A stretch of 64,000 nucleotides of DNA from Paracoccus maritimus (GTDB lineage: Bacteria; Pseudomonadota; Alphaproteobacteria; Rhodobacterales; Rhodobacteraceae). Each line of letters begins with the position of its first letter. The first letter of the stretch is position 1. Shown in pieces: positions 54,930 through 62,837 of the stretch. The DNA is taken from contig NZ_JANAVZ010000003.1 in NCBI RefSeq assembly GCF_025195095.1, positions 1 to 64,000 on the forward strand, given 5' to 3'. The notes under the pieces are model-generated. The model ran no database searches. It was not told the origin of the DNA and saw nothing but the letters and a program-made list of their open reading frames with translations. Made by a program: the position numbers and the translations under genes.

Positions 54930-55543
54930 CAGCGCATCTCCCGGCTGCCGCGGCCGGCCAGGGTCCGCACCTGGCGCCAGCGCTCGATCAACGCGCTGAC
55001 CCCAAACGGCATTGCGCCCTTGCTGCCCTCGAAGCTGCGATCCTCATAGTATCTGGCTGCCAGCATCAGCACCGCCTGGGCCAGATCGGCAGGCACCGCC
55101 GCCCAGTCCGCGCCGAACCCCGCCGTGAACGTCGCCGTCACACTGCCGCGACGCGGCACATGCGGCAGGATCACCCCGGTCGGCAAGATCATCGGACGTT
55201 GGCTGTCGGGCAGCAAACGCCAACTTTCCGGAGCCATCTCTGTGACGGTGCCCGCACCGTCTTCTATCGAGATCCCCTGAACCGAGATCACCGGCGCCAA
55301 AGGCAGGGGTTGCCCCAGCCGGTCACGCCAGTCATCCAGCTGCATCCGAAAGCGCCGGGTCAGCAGCACCTTCCCGGTGCGGGCCTCGATGGTGGCAATC
55401 GCGGCGCGCAGATACCCCGTCAGCGCCGCAGTCTCGGCGCTGTCTTCGGCGATCTGGAAGCCCGAGCCAAGCCGCAAATGCTCGCGCAGCGCGGCGACCG
55501 GCAGCGCCTCCGCCGCCGGCGCCGTTTCCTCAATCAGCATCAT
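54929..55543 (-). CDS. GTA head-tail connector (gp6-like)
   Basis: A 204-residue connector adaptor of the HK97 gp6/phiE125 gp8 type. ALREHLRLGSGFQIAEDSAE, TGYLRAAIATIEARTGKVLL, RRFRMQLDDW and DLAQAVLMLAARYYEDR are the family blocks. Two ATGs in a row at 55543 and 55540 follow GGGAGG. A 190-base noncoding gap separates it from the capsid gene. Confidence 0.9.
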   Translation of the reverse strand: MMLIEETAPAAEALPVAALREHLRLGSGFQIAEDSAETAALTGYLRAAIATIEARTGKVLLTRRFRMQLDDWRDRLGQPLPLAPVISVQGISIEDGAGTVTEMAPESWRLLPDSQRPMILPTGVILPHVPRRGSVTATFTAGFGADWAAVPADLAQAVLMLAARYYEDRSFEGSKGAMPFGVSALIERWRQVRTLAGRGSREMR

Positions 55544-55733
55544 GTCGCGAACCTCCCGTCCTGCCGTCCGCCTGGTCGTTCTACGTCGGCGGGCCCCCAG
55601 CGGCCCCGCCTGGTTTTCGTATGTGGGAAGGGGCCGCGCCCGCGCGCAGGCCATCAGCGCGCGCGGACAGATGCAAAGCCGGAATGACCCGTGACCCGTG
55701 CGCAGCCCCCTCCCTCGCCCGATCCGGAAGGGA

Positions 55734-56897
55734 TCAGGCGAACTGCAGCAGCTTGACGGCACGGAAGTCGGTGACGCCCCCTCCGACGCGCTTGGTCGCA
55801 TAGAACAGAACATGCGGCTTGGCGCTGAACGGGTCGCGCAGCACGCGCAGGTCAGGACGTTCGACGATCGTATAGGCCGCGCGGAAGTCACCAAAGGCGA
55901 TCGACAGAGATTCCATCTCGATGTCGGGCATGTCCTCGCTGATCATCACCGGATATCCCAACAGCTGCGGCGCCTGGCCCGCCGACAGCGCATCCGTCCA
56001 TAGGAAGCGGCCATCGGCATCCTTCATCTTGCGGATGCGCGCGGCGGTCTTGGAGTTCATCACGAAGCTGGCGTTCGAACGATACTCTGCACCCAGAGCA
56101 TAGATCAGGTCGATCAGCGCATCCGCTGGCGCCTCAGGGTTGAAGTCGCCCAACGCACCGCTGGTGACGATTCCGATCTGACCGTCGGCGGCTGCATCGT
56201 TCGCGGCGACCGGATAGGACAGGATGCCGCGCGGCTTGGCGACGCCGTCGCCGATCACGAAGGCGGCAGCCTCGGAACGAGCGAACTTGTCGGCGATCCG
56301 CTCGGCCAGCCAGGCCTCGACGTCGAACGCGGCATCATCCAGCAGGCGCTGACTGGCCTTGGGCATCGCTGACAGTTCATGCACCGGAATCGAGATACGC
56401 TCGATCCCACCGGTCGCGGTTTCTGTCGAATCCGCCTCGGTGGACCATCCGGCACCCATGTCGCCCTTGTCCACCAGAACCTCGTAGGCCGAGGATTCCA
56501 CGGCCACGACATTTGCCAGCTTGCGCAGCGACGCGCCCGAACGCAGTACGCTCTGCACCGCTTCCGCGACCCGAGGCGCTGCCAGGAAGCCCCCATCGCT
56601 GGCGACCGTCAGGCCTTTCTCTTCGATGACCAGACCGCGCAGCCCGTCATCGTCACCGCTGCGCAGATAGGCATTGAACGCCTTCTGGTGTGGGATCTCA
56701 GTTTCGGCGGTGGTCGAAAGGGGCGCACGGCCCCGGATGGCGGTCTTGCGATCAAGCATGTTCATGCGCTCTTCCTGTGCTTGCAGTTTTGTCTGGATAT
56801 CTTCCCGGAAACCCCTGAGTTCACCGACGAACCCCATCATGGCCCCTTTCAGATCGGCGGACGGATCTCCGCCGTCCGCGGCCTTTGCCTCGGTCAT
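55734..56897 (-). CDS. GTA major capsid protein, HK97 fold (gp5-like)
   Basis: A 387-residue capsid precursor. Residues 1-90 are a charged helical scaffold (GELRGFREDIQTKLQAQEER) that the gp4 protease should remove. The HK97 fold follows with GLTVASDGGFLAAPRVAEAV, LRKLANVVAVESSAYEVLV, WLAERIADKFARSEAAAFV, GDGVAKPRGIL and DFRAAYTIVERPDLRVLRDPF. It forms the particle shell. The ATG at 56897 has AGGAGAAGACC. Its start is 108 bases from gp4. Confidence 0.94.
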   Translation of the reverse strand: MTEAKAADGGDPSADLKGAMMGFVGELRGFREDIQTKLQAQEERMNMLDRKTAIRGRAPLSTTAETEIPHQKAFNAYLRSGDDDGLRGLVIEEKGLTVASDGGFLAAPRVAEAVQSVLRSGASLRKLANVVAVESSAYEVLVDKGDMGAGWSTEADSTETATGGIERISIPVHELSAMPKASQRLLDDAAFDVEAWLAERIADKFARSEAAAFVIGDGVAKPRGILSYPVAANDAAADGQIGIVTSGALGDFNPEAPADALIDLIYALGAEYRSNASFVMNSKTAARIRKMKDADGRFLWTDALSAGQAPQLLGYPVMISEDMPDIEMESLSIAFGDFRAAYTIVERPDLRVLRDPFSAKPHVLFYATKRVGGGVTDFRAVKLLQFA

Positions 56898-57005
56898 GGT
56901 CTTCTCCTCATCGCGATGTGCGGGGCCCACCCGCCCCTGTTGCCGGACCAGCTTGCAGGGCAAGGTCCGAACCCATGGGATGCGCGCTTGCGCGCGGCAT
57001 CTATT

Positions 57006-57536
57006 TCACTCGGTCCGCAGCACCTCGGATGCCGCAATGAACAGCGCGGCGATCTCGCGCAGTTCATCCGCCTCCTTGCGACCGACCTTGGCCTCGGGAA
57101 GCATGGGGAAGGTCACCAGCGACACTTCCCACAATTCAACTTCGGTCAGCGCGCGCCGGCCCTTCTGGTCGCGTTCGGCCCTGATCGTGCGATAGCCGAT
57201 CGACAGCCCGTCGATCGCGCCCGCCTGGATCAGCGCAGCCGCCTCGCGGGCCTGCGCCACATCGGGCAGCAATCGCCCCTTGACCCATAGACCCCGTTCG
57301 TCCTCGCGAACCTCGTCCCAGACACCGATGGGCCGGGTCGGATCGTGCTGCCACAGCATCCGGACCTTGTCGCCCTTGCCCGTCAGTCGCTTCAGACTGG
57401 CCGCGAAGGCGCCCGGCAGCACCGCATCGCCGCCCTGATCGGTCATCCCGAAAAGGCTGGCATAGCCCTCGATCACATGACCTTCGGACAGGATCGGTGC
57501 CCCGCCCGCGAATTTCACCTCAAGTCCCGGAACCAT
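57006..57536 (-). CDS. GTA prohead protease (gp4-like)
   Basis: A 176-residue HK97-type serine protease that matures the capsid. VIEGYASLFGMTDQGGDAVLPGAF opens it, the catalytic His is in RMLWQHDPTRPIG, and the Ser is in GAIDGLSIGYRT. The ATG at 57536 has AGGAGG upstream; the ATG at 57560 is possible. It follows the small head gene by four bases. Confidence 0.93.
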   Translation of the reverse strand: MVPGLEVKFAGGAPILSEGHVIEGYASLFGMTDQGGDAVLPGAFAASLKRLTGKGDKVRMLWQHDPTRPIGVWDEVREDERGLWVKGRLLPDVAQAREAAALIQAGAIDGLSIGYRTIRAERDQKGRRALTEVELWEVSLVTFPMLPEAKVGRKEADELREIAALFIAASEVLRTE

Positions 57537-57540
57537 TCCC

Positions 57541-57786
57541 TCAGCCTCCTTTCGGCGCATATTCCAGAATGCCCTGCACCGCCTGTGTCAGGATCACCGC
57601 GACGACGCCGTAGACGGTCATCCACAATCGCCTCTCCAGCCCTTCGATCAGCGCCTCGATCCGCTCCAGCCGCTTCTCGACGGTGCCGAACTGCAGCGCC
57701 ATGATCCGCTCCTGCGCCTCGAACCGCTGATCGTGCCAGCCGAAGGCATCCTTGACGAAACGAGATCCCTCCATCGCCTCACCCAT
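57541..57786 (-). CDS. GTA head formation protein, rcc01685-like (gp3.5)
   Basis: An 81-residue protein between portal and protease. A helical, charged first part (DQRFEAQERIMALQFGTVEKRLERIEALIEGLERR) is followed by one hydrophobic helix (LWMTVYGVVAVILTQAVQGIL). This matches the small protein at the same site in RcGTA that is needed for heads. The start may be 57786 or 57774. It overlaps the portal stop by eight bases. Confidence 0.8.
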   Translation of the reverse strand: MGEAMEGSRFVKDAFGWHDQRFEAQERIMALQFGTVEKRLERIEALIEGLERRLWMTVYGVVAVILTQAVQGILEYAPKGG

Positions 57787-58963
57787 CGGCCAGCGGCGGC
57801 AGCCCCAGCAGCGCCCGTTTCTCGGCATCGGTCAGGAAACCGGCCTCGCTGATGCGCTTCCACTGCTGATCGCGTTCATCCGACAAGGCCGGGATCCGGT
57901 CGGGATCGGGGCGCAGATCGATCTCGGTGCCAAGATGCTCGGACAGCCACCAGGCGACCGAGGCAGCCACCCGCGTCGCCAACGGCAGCACGGTCAACCG
58001 ATAGAAGGCCCGGTGCGCCTCGGCATAATTGGCATAGGTCGCATCGCCGGGGATCCCCAGCAGCATCGGCGGCACGCCGAACGCCAAGGCGATCTCGCGC
58101 GATGCTGCCATCTTCGTCTGATGGAATTCCATGTCGCTGGGGCTGAACCCCATGGGCTTCCAGTCCAGTCCGCCCTCCAGCAGCATCGGCCTGCCCGCAT
58201 TCCGCGCGCCCTGGTGGTTCATCTCGATCTCGCCCACCAGCCGGTCATACTGTTCGGGGCTCAGCACGCCCTGCCCATCCGCACCCTTGTAGACGATCGC
58301 ACCGCTGGGTCGCGCCGCGTTGTCCAGCAACGCCTTGGACCAGGCCGAGGCGCTGTTGTGGACGTCCAACGCCACCGCTGCCGCCTGCATCGGGGACAGA
58401 CCGTAATGGTCGTCCTGCGGATGAAAGCTTTTCACATGACAGATCGGATCGGGGCTGCCCGTCATGTCAAAACGGTGCTTGCGGCCGCCGACCGCATACT
58501 CGAAGGCGACCGGCCAGCCATCCTCGCCCGGCACGATGCTCATCCGGTCTGAACGCAGGACATGCAACTCTTCGGGCAGCCCTGCCACGGACAGTCCGAC
58601 CGCCTCGACATAACCGTTTCCCGACAGCAGCATCTGCCCGAATAACGCCTCGAACAGCTCGGCGCGTCCCTGCCCCGGATTGGGTCTGCGCAGCAGGTCG
58701 ATGACCGGATGGGTGTCATAGCGCCGCTCGCGATCCTGGCACACCAGGGGCACCGCAGCCGCGGCCTCGGCAATCAGCTTGACGCAGCGAAAACCCACGG
58801 GATTTCCCACGAACCCGCCCCGCGTCAGCGACCCGGTGTCGCGCGCCGACCAGACTGGCCGCCCCGAACCGGTCGCGAACGCCACAACCCGGCCCGTCGC
58901 GCTGGCCTTCCTCTCCTGCACGGGAGCGATCTTTTCCTCCCGCGAAAATAAACGAAACGCCAT
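57779..58963 (-). CDS. GTA portal protein (gp3-like)
   Basis: A 394-residue HK97-type portal. FVGNPVGFRCVKLIAEAAAAVPL, HPVIDLLRRPNPGQGRAELFEALFGQMLLSGNGYVE in blocks, SPMQAAAVALDVHNSASAW, NAARPSGAI, FSPSDMEFHQTKMAASREIALAFGVPPMLLGI in blocks, and TVLPLATRVAASVAWWLSEHL are typical. It forms the DNA entry ring. The ATG at 58963 follows GGAGGCGAGC. A terminator-like hairpin lies just upstream. Confidence 0.94.
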   Translation of the reverse strand: MAFRLFSREEKIAPVQERKASATGRVVAFATGSGRPVWSARDTGSLTRGGFVGNPVGFRCVKLIAEAAAAVPLVCQDRERRYDTHPVIDLLRRPNPGQGRAELFEALFGQMLLSGNGYVEAVGLSVAGLPEELHVLRSDRMSIVPGEDGWPVAFEYAVGGRKHRFDMTGSPDPICHVKSFHPQDDHYGLSPMQAAAVALDVHNSASAWSKALLDNAARPSGAIVYKGADGQGVLSPEQYDRLVGEIEMNHQGARNAGRPMLLEGGLDWKPMGFSPSDMEFHQTKMAASREIALAFGVPPMLLGIPGDATYANYAEAHRAFYRLTVLPLATRVAASVAWWLSEHLGTEIDLRPDPDRIPALSDERDQQWKRISEAGFLTDAEKRALLGLPPLADG

Positions 58964-58987
58964 GCTCGCCTCCATGTCCCGGCCATG

Positions 58988-59014
58988 AAAAAGGGCCGAC
59001 CCGCAGGCCAGCCC
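58988..59014 (-). terminator. Terminator-like hairpin between GTA gp2 and gp3
   Basis: On the minus strand GGGCUGGCC pairs with GGUCGGCCC (nine pairs, two of them G-U) over the loop UGCG, followed directly by five U residues at 58992-58988. This is a normal intrinsic-terminator layout. It lies 57 bases after the gp2 stop and 25 bases before the portal start, inside what should be a single transcript. It may be an attenuator, a partial terminator or a processing site. Confidence 0.65.
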
Positions 59015-59070
59015 CTTCTTCTTTGCTGAAATTTCCTGGGGGTCCGGGGGTGGAACCCCCGGCACCGTCG

Positions 59071-60417
59071 TCACAAGCGCCGCATCTGAGGCCGCCGCCA
59101 TCCCGCGGCCGGTTCGATCATCAGCTCATGGATGGCCCAAACCATCGCATCCAACCGATCAGGCGACCCTCGTCCTTCGAACCCCCGAACCGTCATCTGG
59201 CACATCTGGTCCTCCAGCGCCCCAAGACTGCCGCTCCGCACATGCCGGACGCGACCCTGCTCGTACAACGCCGCGACAGGCTCGGCGCGCAGCCCCTTGC
59301 CGCGACCGGCCCGCAGCGCCTTGAAGGGCACCAGAGGGTCGATCTGCCGGATCACGCTCTCAACCAGATCACCGCCCTGATTGACCTCGGCCACCAGTTT
59401 CTCGGCCCCATGCCGGTCCATGGCGGCAATCGCCGCACGCGCCCAGTCCGTCGGCCCGCCCCTGATCGTCGCATCTTCCAGCACAAAGGCGCGCCAGTCG
59501 CGCGGCTCGCCATCGGCCAGAACGCCAGCGACCACGATCCCGCATTCGTCGCTGGCCTTGCTTGCCGTGACCGCCGGATCGACCGCGACCACAACGCGGC
59601 TCAGTTTCGGCGCGTGATCCACCCGCGCGCCCTCCAGCATCTGGGTCGTCCACAGCGCGCCTTCCACATCGTCCAGCAGAACCCCGTCCAGTTCCTGCCG
59701 TCCCAGTCTCGTTCCGCCGTAACGCGCCTCGACCTCGGCCAGGAAACTTTCGGCCAGATAGGCCCGGTTGGCGTCGGTCGGCGCGTGGGTCGTCACGGTG
59801 CTGGCATTGCCAAGTATGCGCTTCAGCACGCCGACATTGCGCGGAGTCGTCGTGACGACCTGCTGCGGATGCCGCCCCAGCCGCAGCGCGAACTGAAGCA
59901 TGTCCCAGCTGTCCTCCGCCTTCTTCCACTTGGCCAACTCATCGACCCAGGCAGCGTCGAATTGCGGCCCGCGCAGCGCTTCGGGTTCATGCGCAGAGTA
60001 GACCGTCGCAGTCGCACCGTTGGCCCAGACCAGCCGGCGTCGCCCGGCCTCCCAGACCGGCCGGCGATCCGGAGGAGAGCAGGCAAGAATGCCGCTCTCG
60101 CCCATCACCATCACCTCACGCGCCTGATCGAAGGTCTCTCCGACCAACGCGACGCGATGGCACTTGCCGGGTGCGGCGGCGGTCGGCCCCTCGACCATCC
60201 GCCGCACCCACTCCGAGCCTGCGCGGGTCTTGCCCGCACCACGCCCGCCCATGATGACCCAGCTTTTCCAATCGCCTTCCGGCGGCAACTGGTGCGGCAG
60301 GGCCCAGAACTCGAACAGCCAAGGCAACGCCATCAGCGCGTTCTCGGACAGGCCACCCAGAAACGCGTCAACTTCCTCCGGCGCGGCGGAGGCAAGCCAG
60401 GCGGCGCCCGATCTCAT
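59071..60417 (-). CDS. GTA large terminase subunit (gp2-like)
   Basis: A 448-residue packaging motor. The ATPase has Walker A VIMGGRGAGKTRAGSEW (residues 57-64 GGRGAGKT) and Walker B followed by Glu in FDAAWVDELAKW. The nuclease domain has VAVDPAVTASKASDECGIVV, LVAEVNQGGDLV and DRLDAMVWAIHEL, with the acidic metal ligands. In GTAs it packages random host DNA. The ATG at 60417 overlaps gp1 by 50 bases; a TTG at 60486 is less likely. Confidence 0.93.
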   Translation of the reverse strand: MRSGAAWLASAAPEEVDAFLGGLSENALMALPWLFEFWALPHQLPPEGDWKSWVIMGGRGAGKTRAGSEWVRRMVEGPTAAAPGKCHRVALVGETFDQAREVMVMGESGILACSPPDRRPVWEAGRRRLVWANGATATVYSAHEPEALRGPQFDAAWVDELAKWKKAEDSWDMLQFALRLGRHPQQVVTTTPRNVGVLKRILGNASTVTTHAPTDANRAYLAESFLAEVEARYGGTRLGRQELDGVLLDDVEGALWTTQMLEGARVDHAPKLSRVVVAVDPAVTASKASDECGIVVAGVLADGEPRDWRAFVLEDATIRGGPTDWARAAIAAMDRHGAEKLVAEVNQGGDLVESVIRQIDPLVPFKALRAGRGKGLRAEPVAALYEQGRVRHVRSGSLGALEDQMCQMTVRGFEGRGSPDRLDAMVWAIHELMIEPAAGWRRPQMRRL

Positions 60418-60787
60418 CTCTTGCCGCGTCAAGATCGAGGCTGCCTCCTCCGACCCCGCCGGCGATATCCTTGCGAAGTTTGTCAACCCTGTCCCTTTCC
60501 GTCATCATCATGTGGATGGCTTCGCGGACACCCCGCGCCACCTGCGTGGCCTTCTTCAACTCTGCCGGATCGACAGAAGCCGAACTTCCCGCCGCCAGGG
60601 CATCCTGATACGCTTCCAGGTCCTTGACGTAAGAGAAGAATAGCCCATCCGCGACGGTGATCGCCTCTTCCGGATCATATCTTCGCCGCGCTTCCCCGAC
60701 CTGGTCCGCAGGCTTGTCGGTGACGTGCGACGTGGCCACAAACGGCCCTTCGGGATCACCGACCCCGCCCCATTCCATATCGTTCAT
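60368..60787 (-). CDS. GTA small terminase subunit (gp1-like)
   Basis: A 139-residue protein at the head of the cluster. It is helical: ADGLFFSYVKDLEAYQDALAAG, LKKATQVARGVREAIHMMMTERDRV in blocks, and DLDAARDEIGRRLACLRRAG at the end. This is the pattern of GTA gp1, shown in RcGTA to be a small terminase without specific DNA binding. The ATG at 60787 was chosen; 60826 is an upstream in-frame start inside the leader hairpin region. Confidence 0.85.
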   Translation of the reverse strand: MNDMEWGGVGDPEGPFVATSHVTDKPADQVGEARRRYDPEEAITVADGLFFSYVKDLEAYQDALAAGSSASVDPAELKKATQVARGVREAIHMMMTERDRVDKLRKDIAGGVGGGSLDLDAARDEIGRRLACLRRAGGS

Positions 60788-60826
60788 GCAAACTGTCCCG
60801 CCTCGTGTCCTGTCCGCACGAGCCAA

Positions 60827-60876
60827 GAAATGGAAAAGCGGCCCAAGGGGTCACCCCCCGGCCGCTTGCCCATTTC
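60827..60876 (-). repeat. 50-base inverted repeat in the GTA leader
   Basis: GAAATGGAAAAGCGGCC (60827-60843) and GGCCGCTTGCCCATTTC (60860-60876) pair at 15 of 17 positions. Within the loop GGGG and CCCC pair again. On the transcribed strand the inner GC stem is followed by TTTTCC, so it could work as a terminator or attenuator. It lies 40 bases before the gp1 start and just after the candidate promoter. Confidence 0.7.
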
Positions 60877-60891
60877 TCCCAGCATGTATAA

Positions 60892-60920
60892 TTTCTACCC
60901 TAGGGCGTTCGGTTAGTCAA
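60892..60920 (-). promoter_or_regulatory. Candidate GTA promoter
   Basis: On the minus strand TTGACT (60920-60915), 17 bases, then TAGAAA (60897-60892) resemble -35 and -10 elements. The surrounding 60890-60980 is markedly AT-rich compared with the GC-rich genes. In RcGTA the transcription of this cluster depends on the activator GafA, whose site I cannot assign here. Confidence 0.4.
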
Positions 60921-61042
60921 TCTATAAACCATCGGACGATCTACGCGTCAAAATTTACATAACAATAATAGATACTTAGTTCGCGCAACATCCTTTGCGT
61001 ACGCTGCGCAACACCAGTCCCGTTCTGCAAGAATCGCGCACG

Positions 61043-61072
61043 AAAACGCCCGCCACACCGACGTGGCGGGCG
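61043..61072 (-). terminator. Intrinsic terminator of the phasin-like gene
   Basis: CGCCCGCCAC (61047-61056) and GTGGCGGGCG (61063-61072) form a perfect 10-bp stem with a 6-base loop. On the minus strand it is followed by TTTT. It stands 21 bases after the phasin-like stop and isolates that gene from the GTA transcript downstream. Confidence 0.88.
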
Positions 61073-61092
61073 CGAGATCGCCAAGCCGGACA

Positions 61093-61530
61093 TCAGCCCT
61101 TCTTTTTGGGATTTCCCTTCGCGCGCGCTTCGGTCGCTGCCGCGATGGCGGTGCTGGCTTCATCCTGCATCTTCTGCGCGAAAGCCACCATCTGCGCGGC
61201 ATAGGCCTCGGCCCAATCCGGGAAATGGCCGCTCTTCAGGGCCTGCTCTCGCATCTCCTCGCCCTTTTCACGCATCTTCTGAAACTGCTCTTCCCAAGCG
61301 GATTGCATGGTCTGCCACTGGGTGCGCACATTCTCGTTCGCTTCCTCGAAATAGCCGCGCATCTGTGCGTTCAACTCGTCCTGCCGTTGCAAGGCGGTCT
61401 CTTGCCACTTCCGGGCACCAGCCATCATCTCGTCATTACGAGCGCTCATGTCGTCCTGCCATTCGGCGGCCCGCTGTTCGAACGTTCGGGCGTTCTCGGC
61501 GAGGGTCGAAAACATGTCGGACAGTTTCAT
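61093..61530 (-). CDS. Phasin-like helical protein
   Basis: A 145-residue all-helical protein rich in Glu, Gln, Arg and Met. It begins MKLSDMFSTLAENARTFEQR and has long amphipathic helices (ARKWQETALQRQDELNAQMRG, WQTMQSAWEEQFQKMREKGEE). It then ends in WAEAYAAQMVAFAQKMQDEAS, ATEARAKG, like phasins that coat polyhydroxyalkanoate granules. No PHA gene is adjacent, so the role is uncertain. The ATG at 61530 follows AGGAGGATGCGTG. It has its own terminators on both sides. Confidence 0.7.
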   Translation of the reverse strand: MKLSDMFSTLAENARTFEQRAAEWQDDMSARNDEMMAGARKWQETALQRQDELNAQMRGYFEEANENVRTQWQTMQSAWEEQFQKMREKGEEMREQALKSGHFPDWAEAYAAQMVAFAQKMQDEASTAIAAATEARAKGNPKKKG

Positions 61531-61581
61531 CACGCATCCTCCTTATATCAGAGGGTGCGGGCCGGCGCAGCCGACGCCATG

Positions 61582-61630
61582 AAAAAAGCCCGCCCCATCA
61601 CAACGCAGCCTGCGGCGTGGGGCGGGCTTT
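61582..61630 (-). terminator. Intrinsic terminator after mltG
   Basis: AAAGCCCGCCCCA (61585-61597) pairs perfectly with TGGGGCGGGCTTT (61618-61630), 13 bp. On the minus strand the stem is followed by a run of T (61587-61582). It begins 23 bases after the mltG stop and closes the fabF-mltG operon. Confidence 0.92.
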
Positions 61631-61652
61631 GTCAAACCCTATGCAGCGGCGC

Positions 61653-62837
61653 TCAGCCGCCTCCCTGCACGGGGCTGTCCGTGGCCTCTCCTCGCTGCGC
61701 CTCGATCTCGCGCCAGCGCGCAACATTCCGGTTATGCTCGTCCAGCGTGCGTGCAAACGCATGTCCGCCCGTTCCATCCGCAACGAAGAAGATGAAATCC
61801 GTCTGCGCGGGATTCAGCGCCGCGTTGATCGCCGCACGTCCGGGATTGGCGATCGGCGTCGGCGGCATCCCGTCGATGCGATAGGTGTTGTAAGGCGTCG
61901 TCGTGTTCAGTTCCGACCGCCTCAGACCCCGATCAAGGACACCCTGGCCGTTGGTGATACCATAGATCACGGTCGGGTCGGTTTCCAGCCGCATGCCCTG
62001 TTCCAGCCGGTTGACGAACACGCTGGCGACCTGCGGACGTTCGGCCGCGACGCCCGTTTCCTTCTCGACGATCGAGGCCATGATCAACGCCTCTTCCGGC
62101 GTTTCATAAGGCAGACCAAAGGGCCGCGCCTCCCACTCGGCGGCAAGGATCGCGGTTTGACGGCGCGCCATGTCGGCCAGCAGCGCGGTTCGCGACGATC
62201 CCTTCTCGACCTCATAGGTGTCGGGTGCCAGGCTTCCCTCGGCTGGAACCTCATCGATCTCACCGCTCAGGAAGCCGGCCGCCTTCAGTCCTTCGACGAT
62301 CTGCCAGCTGGTAACGCCCTCGGCGACGGTGATCCGCATCCGGGCATCGGGGCTGTCCGTCGCGACGGTGATCGCTTCGGGCTGTTCCTCGTTGGCGGGG
62401 TTATAGCGTGCCATTTCCTCGAATGCGCCGGTCTGCTGGTTCATGTCGCGCAACAGGACGGTGTTTTCGCGCACGCCGACCCGCAGGATCACTTCTGTCC
62501 CGCAGGTCGAAGGGCCGCCCGCCGTCACCACGCCGACGATGTCCTGCATGCTGGCACGCGGCGGCACAAGATAGCTGCCGAATTTCAGATCGCGCGACTT
62601 GTCCATATAGTCGGCGCCCGCGCGAAACAGATAGGCGCTGCTGACCGCGCCCTGCGCGGCAAGCTGCTGGCTGACTGCGTTCAGGCTGGCGCCCGGCGCG
62701 ATCTCGACGCATTGGGCGACCTCACTGGGACCGGGGCCGCTGAACTCGTGCTTGGCCCAAGCCACCGCGGCTGCCACCGCGATCAGCAGAACGATCAGCA
62801 GGGTCAGGAAATTCGAGGCGATGTTGCGCCAGATCAT
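61653..62837 (-). CDS. mltG: Endolytic murein transglycosylase MltG
   Basis: A 394-residue inner-membrane enzyme with one N-terminal helix (FLTLLIVLLIAVAAAVAWA) and a periplasmic YceG domain. The catalytic Glu is in LIMASIVEKETGVAAERPQVASVF, in blocks. RLEQGMRLETDPTVIYGI, YNTYRIDGMPPTPIANPG and FIFFVADGTGGHAF follow. It ends new glycan strands. It overlaps fabF by four bases (ATGA), and the fatty acid/wall gene order is usual in Alphaproteobacteria. Confidence 0.95.
   Translation of the reverse strand: MIWRNIASNFLTLLIVLLIAVAAAVAWAKHEFSGPGPSEVAQCVEIAPGASLNAVSQQLAAQGAVSSAYLFRAGADYMDKSRDLKFGSYLVPPRASMQDIVGVVTAGGPSTCGTEVILRVGVRENTVLLRDMNQQTGAFEEMARYNPANEEQPEAITVATDSPDARMRITVAEGVTSWQIVEGLKAAGFLSGEIDEVPAEGSLAPDTYEVEKGSSRTALLADMARRQTAILAAEWEARPFGLPYETPEEALIMASIVEKETGVAAERPQVASVFVNRLEQGMRLETDPTVIYGITNGQGVLDRGLRRSELNTTTPYNTYRIDGMPPTPIANPGRAAINAALNPAQTDFIFFVADGTGGHAFARTLDEHNRNVARWREIEAQRGEATDSPVQGGG

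Noticed and set aside
46014..60787. Active temperate prophage
   Set aside because: No integrase, repressor, replication, holin or attachment sites are seen, and gene order and the short tape measure match the gene transfer agent.
60827..60876. Leader inverted repeat as an operator for a dimeric repressor
   Set aside because: The 17-bp arms are separated by 16 bases and the inner GC stem plus T tract fits an RNA hairpin better than a protein site.
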